Below, in pieces: positions 19,081 to 26,186 of a stretch of 64,000 nt of DNA. A program made the position numbers and the translations under genes. The stretch's first letter is position 1, and each line of letters starts with the position of its first letter. This stretch comes from Pseudolysobacter sp964466115 (GTDB lineage Bacteria > Pseudomonadota > Gammaproteobacteria > Xanthomonadales > Rhodanobacteraceae). The notes below the pieces were generated by a model, which was not told where the DNA came from, did no database searches, and saw nothing but the letters and a program-made list of their open reading frames with translations. The stretch is from positions 62,001 through 126,000 of the forward strand of contig CAYXMH010000005.1 of the NCBI GenBank assembly GCA_964466115.1. The letters are read 5' to 3'.

Positions 19081-21495
19081 TTATTCTTGCAGCAATTGAT
19101 TAGCATCCGCTACCACAACCAAGCTCCAACCCAACGGTTCCACATTATCGAACGCAATGATATCGGATTGCCCCAAGGCCTTGGTTTCGAGAATTCCGGT
19201 TTCGCCGCGTTTGATTTGCTTTAGCAATTCCGGTAATGGGAATTGTTGCAGCGAGTCCTGATCGGGTAGTGGTTCCGTTCCCAATAAGGATTTATCGGTG
19301 GCGGCCAATACATGGCCATCGGCATCGAGCAGATACATGCCGCGCACGCTTGGGATGTCCTTAAGATTCAACAATGCGTGTACCAACAAATCCGGCAACA
19401 GCAAAGCGCTTAGCACACCGACGAAATGCTGATCGCGGTTATACAGTGGCACGCTTAGCGGCAATTCGCTGCGGTGGCTGATCGTGCTTAAGTATGGAGT
19501 GCCCCATTGCGGGCCGAATTTGCCTTGCGCCAATTGGTACCAAGGACGCTGGCGCGGATCGTAATCCTCGCTTAAACCATCCCAGCCGGGATAGCGCGAA
19601 CCGATGCCGTTATTAAGCCCAAGCACAACCGCGATGATCGGATTTTTTTCGGTATCAGGTTGGTTTGAATAAGCACCGTACATATCGGTATCAGTGCTTT
19701 CGAGCAAGGTAGCACTGCGGCGATAAATCTCGCGGCGAAATGATTGCAATGCCACCAATTTACGAATCGTGGGCAGCGCGTCTTTCTCATTCATTCCTCG
19801 CGGTAATGTCCACACCGGAAAGCGCAAACTGATTTTTCCGTCAATGATGGTGCTTGGTATTAAATCGGGTGGTGCGTTGCGTACATCATGGAAATCGCGC
19901 AACAGATAAAAGCGCGCATCACCGGGTATTCCATAGTCCAATATTTGCTCAGTACTGCTAGCAAGATTTTCGACAGCGCCTTCCAATTGCAAAAAACGCG
20001 TTTGCACGGCGCCGGCTTGGTGGCTTAGGGCATTGCGCAGAGCGAGAATGCGATGTTCGCGTTGATGCGCGGCCTCGAGCTCCCTTTGGTTTTGCCATAC
20101 TAGCCAGCCGACGCTGCTGGCTGAGAGTGCAATGATCGTCAGCAATCCAATTAATGCGCCTTGGCGATGACGCACAATCGTGCGCTGCATGCGCTGCCAT
20201 AAAGTATCCGGTTTAGCATGCACGGCCGCACCGCGCAGATAACGACGCAAATCCGCCGCCATATCAGCGACATTGGCATAACGCTGATCCGGCGACGTCG
20301 CGGTGCTGTGTTCGATAATCGCACGTAACTCGCGCGGTATGCGCTGGCCGGGGTAGATGGCCGTGACCGAACGGCGCTTGCCAGCCGCGGCGTTGATCAA
20401 AACATCATAAGCCGTGCGCCCATCGTAGGGAGATTGCAGTGTAACCAATTCATACAGAATCAATCCGAGAGCGAACTGATCGCTGCGCGCATCCAAATCG
20501 CGATTACGCCCTTGTGCTTGTTCCGGAGACATGTATTTCGGCGTACCAATCACATCGCCGAGTTGGGTTTCCGAAGCGCTGCCGGAAACATCGGGCGATG
20601 CATTAATGCGGGACGTTTCGGCCGCCGGTTCGTCGGCGTGACGCAATAGCCGGCACAAACCCCAATCCATGACATATACCTCGTTATGCCGGCCGAGCAT
20701 CAGATTGGCCGGTTTGAGATCGCGGTGGATCACGCCCTTGTCGTGCGCATAAGCGATGGCATCGCAGACCTTCAAAAAATGTTCGATGCGTGCCGAAAGC
20801 GAATGGGCTTCGTCCGGTTTTTGTTCATTGTCGTAAGCGTCGCGCGTTTCATTGAGCAGTGCATGAAATGTGCGGCCCTCTACCAATTTCATCGTATACG
20901 CTGGGGTCCCACCGGGTGCCAACTCCAGCGCGTAAACCGGCACGATGTGCGGATGATCGAGTTGCGCGGTGATCTGCACTTCGCGCAAGAAACGTTGTTT
21001 CAGCGCGGCGGCGTTGCCCACTTCGGGATTGAGTTGCTTCAACGCGACGCGCCGCAGCAATTCGGTATCACGCGCCACATGCACGGTGCCCATACCGCCT
21101 TTGCCGGCGATGCTTAGGAGCTGGTAGTGAAATTCGTCGTTGGTAACCGCATTGGGTGTGCTTGTGGCTGCAGTAGCGGTGACCTGGGAGGTGCGTGCGG
21201 ACAAAGGGGCCGATATCACGGTTGCGGCTTCGGTATCGAACATAGCCGCGGTGATGGTTTCCATAGACTCAAGCCTGGGGGGCAGACAATGGCTGATTTC
21301 GACTTCCGTTTCGGCATTGCGCGTGGCATTGGGATCGAGGGTAGCGCCATCTTCTTGCTGTTGTGACAGCCAGCGTAAAAAGCTCGCCGGATCCTGTGCC
21401 CCATCTTTAGACCGATAGCGCCGCCATGCTGCTGGAAGATCCACTGCTTGTGCAAAAGAAGGTGGCAATTGCTCGCGTATTTGCTCGAAATCCAT
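19081..21495 (-). CDS. Membrane Ser/Thr protein kinase with Cache-like sensor
   Basis: An 804-residue protein. A low-complexity N-terminus is followed by a PknB-type kinase domain (about residues 122-425): glycine loop GKGGMGTV at 130-137, ATP-binding Lys153 in ALKQL, catalytic HRDLKPANLML at 257, and metal motif DWG (for DFG) at 277. The activation-segment 'IGTPKYMSPEQAQG' is near 317. One transmembrane helix spans about 446-468. The remaining 330 residues, expected outside the membrane, resemble a double Cache sensor ('GLSEDYDPRQRPWYQLAQG', 'GMYLLDADGHVLAATD'). It is convergent with the RHS gene. The substrates and ligand are unknown. Confidence 0.9.
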   Translation of the reverse strand: MDFEQIREQLPPSFAQAVDLPAAWRRYRSKDGAQDPASFLRWLSQQQEDGATLDPNATRNAETEVEISHCLPPRLESMETITAAMFDTEAATVISAPLSARTSQVTATAATSTPNAVTNDEFHYQLLSIAGKGGMGTVHVARDTELLRRVALKQLNPEVGNAAALKQRFLREVQITAQLDHPHIVPVYALELAPGGTPAYTMKLVEGRTFHALLNETRDAYDNEQKPDEAHSLSARIEHFLKVCDAIAYAHDKGVIHRDLKPANLMLGRHNEVYVMDWGLCRLLRHADEPAAETSRINASPDVSGSASETQLGDVIGTPKYMSPEQAQGRNRDLDARSDQFALGLILYELVTLQSPYDGRTAYDVLINAAAGKRRSVTAIYPGQRIPRELRAIIEHSTATSPDQRYANVADMAADLRRYLRGAAVHAKPDTLWQRMQRTIVRHRQGALIGLLTIIALSASSVGWLVWQNQRELEAAHQREHRILALRNALSHQAGAVQTRFLQLEGAVENLASSTEQILDYGIPGDARFYLLRDFHDVRNAPPDLIPSTIIDGKISLRFPVWTLPRGMNEKDALPTIRKLVALQSFRREIYRRSATLLESTDTDMYGAYSNQPDTEKNPIIAVVLGLNNGIGSRYPGWDGLSEDYDPRQRPWYQLAQGKFGPQWGTPYLSTISHRSELPLSVPLYNRDQHFVGVLSALLLPDLLVHALLNLKDIPSVRGMYLLDADGHVLAATDKSLLGTEPLPDQDSLQQFPLPELLKQIKRGETGILETKALGQSDIIAFDNVEPLGWSLVVVADANQLLQE

Positions 21496-21570
21496 CGGCC
21501 TCCCCCTAAGAATGCCTTCGCAAAGTATATGCTGTCAGGGGCCAGAATTTGGTCCCTTTCATTGGTTGCG

Positions 21571-21596
21571 GTCATTCCTGCGCAGGCGGGACTGAC
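21571..21596. repeat. REP-like palindrome fragment (GTCATTCCTGCGCAGGCGGG type)
   Basis: A single palindromic unit with a central CCTGCGCAGG and flanking GTCA/TGAC, of the kind scattered in many proteobacterial genomes. It lies between the divergent kinase and icmF genes. No second copy was noticed in the window. Confidence 0.55.
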
Positions 21597-21686
21597 GACC
21601 CGCGTAACAATTCACTAAAGCGTTGAAGCACCTGCGTGCGGTAGAATTGCACGGTCGATTCCACGTGTTGCGCCAAGGAGACAAAC

Positions 21687-24600
21687 GTGAGCACACCCGC
21701 CAAGCAGATTTCCGCCGCCGATCAATCGGCTGAAATCACGCCATTGCGCTTCGTAACGGCGGCAAGCCTGTTCGATGGCCACGACGCGGCGATTAACATC
21801 ATGCGCCGCTTGATTCAGGCACAAGGGGCGGAAGTTATCCATCTTGGCCATAACCGCAGCGCTGAAGACGTGGTGCGCGCGGCACTGCAGGAGGACGCCG
21901 ACGGTATCGCCTTAAGTTCGTACCAGGGCGGCCATTTGGAGTATTTCAAGTACATGGTCGATATGTTGCGCGAACGCAATGCCTCGCACATTCGCGTGTT
22001 CGGCGGCGGCGGTGGCACGATTACGCCAGAGGAGATTGCCGAGCTTCATGCGTATGGGGTTGAACGTATTTATCACCCGAACGACGGTATGCATCTTGGC
22101 CTGGTGGCGATGATCGAAGATGTTATTAAACGCACCAAGGCGCATCGGGTTGCGGTCGAAAAACCGGGGGGCGTGGATCTAAACGATGAAATTAGCGTCG
22201 GCAAAATGCTCTCGGCAATCGAAGAAGGGGTATTCGATGAAACCCAGCTTGCGCACCAACGCAAACAGTGGCAGCTGGCCGGTGCAAAAACCCCGGTCAT
22301 CGGCATCACGGGAACCGGTGGCGCCGGTAAATCATCGGTCGTGGATGAGCTGCTGAATCGATTTTTGCAGCATTTTCCGCAAATGCGCATCGCGGTGTTG
22401 GCGGTGGATCCAACCCGCCGGCGCAGCGGTGGGGCACTGCTTGGGGATCGTATTCGAGTCAACTCGCTGCGCTCCAGCCGCGTGTTTATGCGATCGATGG
22501 CCACAAGGCGCCAGCACGTCGCCACCAACATCGTGTTGAAGGATTGCATCGCGTTTCTGCGCGGCCAAGGCTACGACTTGGTATTAGTCGAAACCGCCGG
22601 TATCGGGCAATCCGATTCCGAAATCGTCGATCTGGTCGACTTTCCGGTTTACGTGATGACCAGCGATTACGGCGCGGCGTCGCAATTGGAAAAAATCGAC
22701 ATGTTGGATTTTGCCGACTTGGTCGTGTTGAACAAATTCGACAAGCGCGGTGCCGAAGATGCCTTGCGCGACGTGCGCAAGCAATGGAAGCGTAATCGCA
22801 CGGCATTCAAATTGACCGATGATGAGGTTCCGGTTTATTCGACGATTGCCAGCCAGTTCAATGATCCAGGCATTACTTGGATGTTTGCGAATCTGTGTCG
22901 GTTGTTGCGCGGCAAACTTGAATTGCCGGGCGAAAAATGGACGCCAACGATCGACACTACGTTGCGAGAACCGCGTGCGACGGTGTTGATCCCCGGTGCG
23001 CGCGTGCGTTATCTCGCCGAAATCGCAGAGCAAGGCCGCGGCAGCAACGGCGCGGCTGAGCGTCAGGCCGAGGCGGCCAGCCGGGTTCAAAGTTATTGGC
23101 AGGCATTGCAGGAGATCGATGCTAAGAAATTGGCCAAGCCGTTTGATTTGTATGATGTCGATGACTTGCTTGCTTCACCGAAAACGTCGGGGGGGGCTGT
23201 CGATCGCAGTCTGATTGCTTTACGGCAACGATATCAGGATGCCGTCAAATCGTTGTCCAGCGATTCGGTCGCTTTGTTGCGTGAGTGGCCGCAACGGTTG
23301 AAATCGATTACTGACGATGAGTTCGTCTACGAAGTGCGCGGCAAGGAAATCCGCGGCAGCAATTATCGCGAATCGCTTTCGCACCAGAAAATCCCCAAGA
23401 TCGCCGCCCCGACCTATCGCGATTGGGGCGATTTGCTGAAATTTTTATTGAAGGAAAACTTGCCCGGCGCCTATCCTTATACCGCGGGCGTGTTTCCGTA
23501 TCGCCGCGTCGGTGAAGATCCGACGCGCATGTTCGCCGGCGAAGGTACGCCGGAACGCACCAACCGGCGCTTCCATTATTTATCGCACGGACAAGAGGCG
23601 GCACGTTTGTCGACGGCGTTTGATTCGGTCACCTTGTACGGCGAGGATCCGCATTCACGTCCCGATATCTATGGCAAGATCGGCAATTCGGGTGTGTCAA
23701 TCGCCACGCTCGACGATATGAAGAAGTTGTACTCCGGGTTTGACCTATGCGCACCGAACACGTCCGTCTCGATGACGATCAATGGCCCGGCCCCGATGAT
23801 CTTGGCGATGTTCATGAACACCGCGATCGATCAGCAGGTCGAAAAATATCTGCGTGAAGACGCTAAACGCTGGGATGCGGCGCGAGCGAAGATCGATACT
23901 TTCTTCGCCGGTCGGCAACGGCCGATTTACGAAGGACCTCTTCCCGAAGGTAATGATGGTCTCGGGCTTGATCTTCTGGGAATTTCCGGTAGCGAAGTGC
24001 TCGACCGCGACACCTATGAAAAAATCAAAGAACGAACTTTTTCTTTGGTGCGCGGCACCGTGCAGGCCGATATCCTGAAGGAGGACCAGGCGCAGAACAC
24101 CTGCATTTTCTCGACCGAGTTCGCTCTGCGCATGATGGGCGATATCCAGCAGTTTTTCGTCGATCACAATGTGCGTAATTTCTACTCGGTATCAATTTCC
24201 GGTTATCACATCGCCGAGGCCGGCGCGAATCCGATCAGTCAATTGGCGTTTACGTTGTCGAACGGCTTCACCATCGTCGAGTATTATCTCGCGCGCGGCA
24301 TGAAGATCGACGATTTCGCGCCAAACTTGTCGTTTTTCTTTTCCAACGGCATGGATCCCGAGTACACCGTGATCGGCCGCGTTGCGAGGCGGATCTGGGC
24401 GCGCGCAATGCGCGAACGCTACGGCGCCAGCGCGCGCAGCCAAATGCTGAAATACCACATCCAAACCTCGGGACGCAGCCTGCACGCACAGGAAATCCAG
24501 TTCAACGACATCCGCACCACTTTACAGGCTTTGTACGCGCTGTTCGATAATTGCAATTCACTGCACACCAACGCCTATGACGAAGCGATCACCACGCCGA

Positions 24601-25154
24601 CGGAGGAATCGGTGCGCCGCGCGGTGGCGATCCAGCTGATCATCAACCGCGAGCTCGGCCTTAATTTCAACGAAAACCCGTGGCAGGGGAGTTTCATTGT
24701 CGAGGCGCTGACCGATATCGTCGAGGAGGCGGTGTATAAGGAGTTTGAGGCGATCAGCGAGCGCGGCGGCGTGCTTGGTGCCATGGATACCATGTATCAA
24801 CGTGGAAAAATACAAGAAGAAAGCATGTACTACGAGCACAAGAAGCACGACGGCTCCCTGCCGTTGGTCGGCGTCAATACGTTTTTGCCGCGCGAGCACG
24901 CCGGCGAGATCGCCACCACGATCGAATTGATCCGTTCAACGGAATCGGAAAAGGGTGCGCAAATCCGGAATGTCGAAACGTACCGCGCTTCTCGCAATGC
25001 GATCGGGCAGGACAGTTTGAAGAACCTGCAACAGGTCGCGCGCGAGCGTAAAAACATTTTTCAGCAACTGATCGATGCGGTGAAATACAACTCGCTCGGG
25101 CAGATATCGCATGCGCTTTATGAAGTGGGCGGGGAATATCGGCGCAATATGTAG
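21687..25154 (+). CDS. icmF: Fused acyl-CoA mutase / G-protein chaperone IcmF
   Basis: An 1155-residue coenzyme-B12 mutase of the IcmF type that rearranges isobutyryl-CoA and n-butyryl-CoA; some members also act on isovaleryl/pivalyl-CoA. Domain order is diagnostic. The B12-binding domain comes first (SLFDGHDAAINIMRR, His32 as likely cobalt ligand, GGGGGTITPEE near 107). Then comes a MeaB-like GTPase with Walker A GTGGAGKSS at 209-217 and 'NKFDKRG' near 350. The mutase barrel fills the last 600 residues ('PTRMFAGEG', 'TSVSMTINGPAPMILAMF', 'ISGYHIAEAGANPISQLAF'). It starts at GTG behind AAGGAG. Nearby isovaleryl-CoA genes make branched C5 acyl-CoA a possible substrate; this is inference. Confidence 0.95.
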   Translation: MSTPAKQISAADQSAEITPLRFVTAASLFDGHDAAINIMRRLIQAQGAEVIHLGHNRSAEDVVRAALQEDADGIALSSYQGGHLEYFKYMVDMLRERNASHIRVFGGGGGTITPEEIAELHAYGVERIYHPNDGMHLGLVAMIEDVIKRTKAHRVAVEKPGGVDLNDEISVGKMLSAIEEGVFDETQLAHQRKQWQLAGAKTPVIGITGTGGAGKSSVVDELLNRFLQHFPQMRIAVLAVDPTRRRSGGALLGDRIRVNSLRSSRVFMRSMATRRQHVATNIVLKDCIAFLRGQGYDLVLVETAGIGQSDSEIVDLVDFPVYVMTSDYGAASQLEKIDMLDFADLVVLNKFDKRGAEDALRDVRKQWKRNRTAFKLTDDEVPVYSTIASQFNDPGITWMFANLCRLLRGKLELPGEKWTPTIDTTLREPRATVLIPGARVRYLAEIAEQGRGSNGAAERQAEAASRVQSYWQALQEIDAKKLAKPFDLYDVDDLLASPKTSGGAVDRSLIALRQRYQDAVKSLSSDSVALLREWPQRLKSITDDEFVYEVRGKEIRGSNYRESLSHQKIPKIAAPTYRDWGDLLKFLLKENLPGAYPYTAGVFPYRRVGEDPTRMFAGEGTPERTNRRFHYLSHGQEAARLSTAFDSVTLYGEDPHSRPDIYGKIGNSGVSIATLDDMKKLYSGFDLCAPNTSVSMTINGPAPMILAMFMNTAIDQQVEKYLREDAKRWDAARAKIDTFFAGRQRPIYEGPLPEGNDGLGLDLLGISGSEVLDRDTYEKIKERTFSLVRGTVQADILKEDQAQNTCIFSTEFALRMMGDIQQFFVDHNVRNFYSVSISGYHIAEAGANPISQLAFTLSNGFTIVEYYLARGMKIDDFAPNLSFFFSNGMDPEYTVIGRVARRIWARAMRERYGASARSQMLKYHIQTSGRSLHAQEIQFNDIRTTLQALYALFDNCNSLHTNAYDEAITTPTEESVRRAVAIQLIINRELGLNFNENPWQGSFIVEALTDIVEEAVYKEFEAISERGGVLGAMDTMYQRGKIQEESMYYEHKKHDGSLPLVGVNTFLPREHAGEIATTIELIRSTESEKGAQIRNVETYRASRNAIGQDSLKNLQQVARERKNIFQQLIDAVKYNSLGQISHALYEVGGEYRRNM

Positions 25155-25175
25155 CACTGAATTTTGGAGATAACC

Positions 25176-25691
25176 ATGCAGTTTGCGGTCCGCGCCATTT
25201 TGGACGCATTAGAAAAAAGCCAAGTTCGCTATGTTGTGGTCGGAGGGTTTGCGGTGATAATGCAGGGGTACTTCCGTGCGACCCATGACCTGGACTTGGT
25301 GATTGATTTAGATGCGGACAATTGCTTGAAAGCGCTTGCTGCATTGGAAGCGATTGGTCTTCGCCCACGGTTGCCGGTGCCGATGAGCGATTTTGCCGAC
25401 CCCGCAACGAGAAAAAAGTGGGCTGATGAACGCAATATGCTGGTATTCCAGCTTTGGGATCCGGCCAATCCAACGCGTTCCGTGGATGTTTTTGTACGTG
25501 AGCCGATTGCTTTTGAGCAACTTTGGAACGAGGCGGACGACAAAGAGTTGCAGGGTGCGCATTTCAAGGTGGCGTCGATTCGGCACCTCATCCAGATGAA
25601 ACGCGATGCGGGGCGTTTGCGCGATCAAGATGATATAGAGAAATTACTTAAGTTGGATGCATTACGTCGTCAGGGCATAAGTCATGAATGA
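25176..25691 (+). CDS. Second nucleotidyltransferase-fold protein
   Basis: This 171-residue protein carries the same signature as the one at 13897-14451: 'YVVVGGFAVIMQGYFRATHDLDLVIDLD' near residues 20-47, with the DLD acidic pair. It ends in a helical 'IRHLIQMKRDAGRLRDQDDIEKLLKL' tail that matches the usual C-terminus of this family. ATG 25176 is chosen for the GGAG seven bases upstream; a TTG four codons earlier is in frame. The gene follows icmF by 21 bases and overlaps the next small gene by 8 bases. Its substrate is unknown. The position makes co-transcription with icmF likely. Confidence 0.85.
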   Translation: MQFAVRAILDALEKSQVRYVVVGGFAVIMQGYFRATHDLDLVIDLDADNCLKALAALEAIGLRPRLPVPMSDFADPATRKKWADERNMLVFQLWDPANPTRSVDVFVREPIAFEQLWNEADDKELQGAHFKVASIRHLIQMKRDAGRLRDQDDIEKLLKLDALRRQGISHE

Positions 25692-25881
25692 CGTCACTCA
25701 AGCGAAATCATCGCTTTCATGCACATGGCAAGAGGCAGAAGATCGCCAGCTCCTTGATGGATTAAGCGCAACAACTGCGCAAAAGGTTGCCTGGTTTGAG
25801 GAGATGATTGCTATAGCTTGGGAAGTGGGGGCTCTTACAGCCGAACAGATCGTTACTGTGGATAAAACAAGCGGCAAATAA
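25684..25881 (+). CDS. Small partner of second nucleotidyltransferase
   Basis: A 65-residue acidic protein with no recognised family. It overlaps the nucleotidyltransferase stop by eight bases (ATGAATGA), which is good evidence for co-translation. The middle 'GLSATTAQKVAWFEEMIAIAWEVGAL' is amphipathic helix and recalls the centre of the small protein at 13716-13934. Whether the two are homologous needs a profile comparison. An antitoxin or regulatory subunit role is only suggested by the paired layout. Confidence 0.6.
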   Translation: MNDVTQAKSSLSCTWQEAEDRQLLDGLSATTAQKVAWFEEMIAIAWEVGALTAEQIVTVDKTSGK

Positions 25882-26180
25882 TATCCGACCCATATTGAAT
25901 TGTTTCGATGCCGGAAGTGGACTCCTCTGTTCACAGAAATTCACAAAAATCACGGGTTGATCGGTTCACCCTAGATGATGGTTGCGCTACTGTTGTTTTT
26001 TTAAGGCGATCTGGGAACATCGGTCATGATTNNNNNNNNNNNNNNNNNNNNNNNNNNNNNNNNNNNNNNNNNNNNNNNNNNNNNNNNNNNNNNNNNNNNN
26101 NNNNNNNNNNNNNNNNNNNNNNNNNNNNNNNGATGGTTGCGCTACTGTTGTTTTTTTAAGGCGATCTGGGAACATCGGTC
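25882..26180. other. Gap-containing intergenic region
   Basis: Between the small protein and the subtilase there is no supportable gene. About 95 unique bases are followed by a 55-base contig end, 100 Ns, and a second copy of the same 55 bases. A nine-residue in-frame peptide here ends at TAA and is not called. Confidence 0.7.
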
Positions 26181-26186
26181 ATGATT
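25977..26186. other. Scaffold gap flanked by identical 55-bp contig ends
   Basis: Bases 25977-26031 and 26132-26186 are identical over 55 bases (GATGGTTGCGCT ... GGTCATGATT) and flank exactly 100 Ns. This is the pattern left when two contigs that overlap by one k-mer are joined with a default-length gap. The real sequence is probably continuous with 155 fewer bases. The ATG of the subtilase lies in the last six bases of the second copy. Confidence 0.93.

Noticed and set aside
25975..26004. Short peptide MMVALLLFF next to the gap, resembling the GMVALLL segment of the subtilase
   Set aside because: Only nine codons between TAG and TAA; the DNA match to the protease gene is about a dozen bases and no other protease remnant is visible, so coincidence is more likely than a pseudogene.
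26032..26131. Open frames through the N run
   Set aside because: The bases are undetermined, so any translation across them is meaningless.
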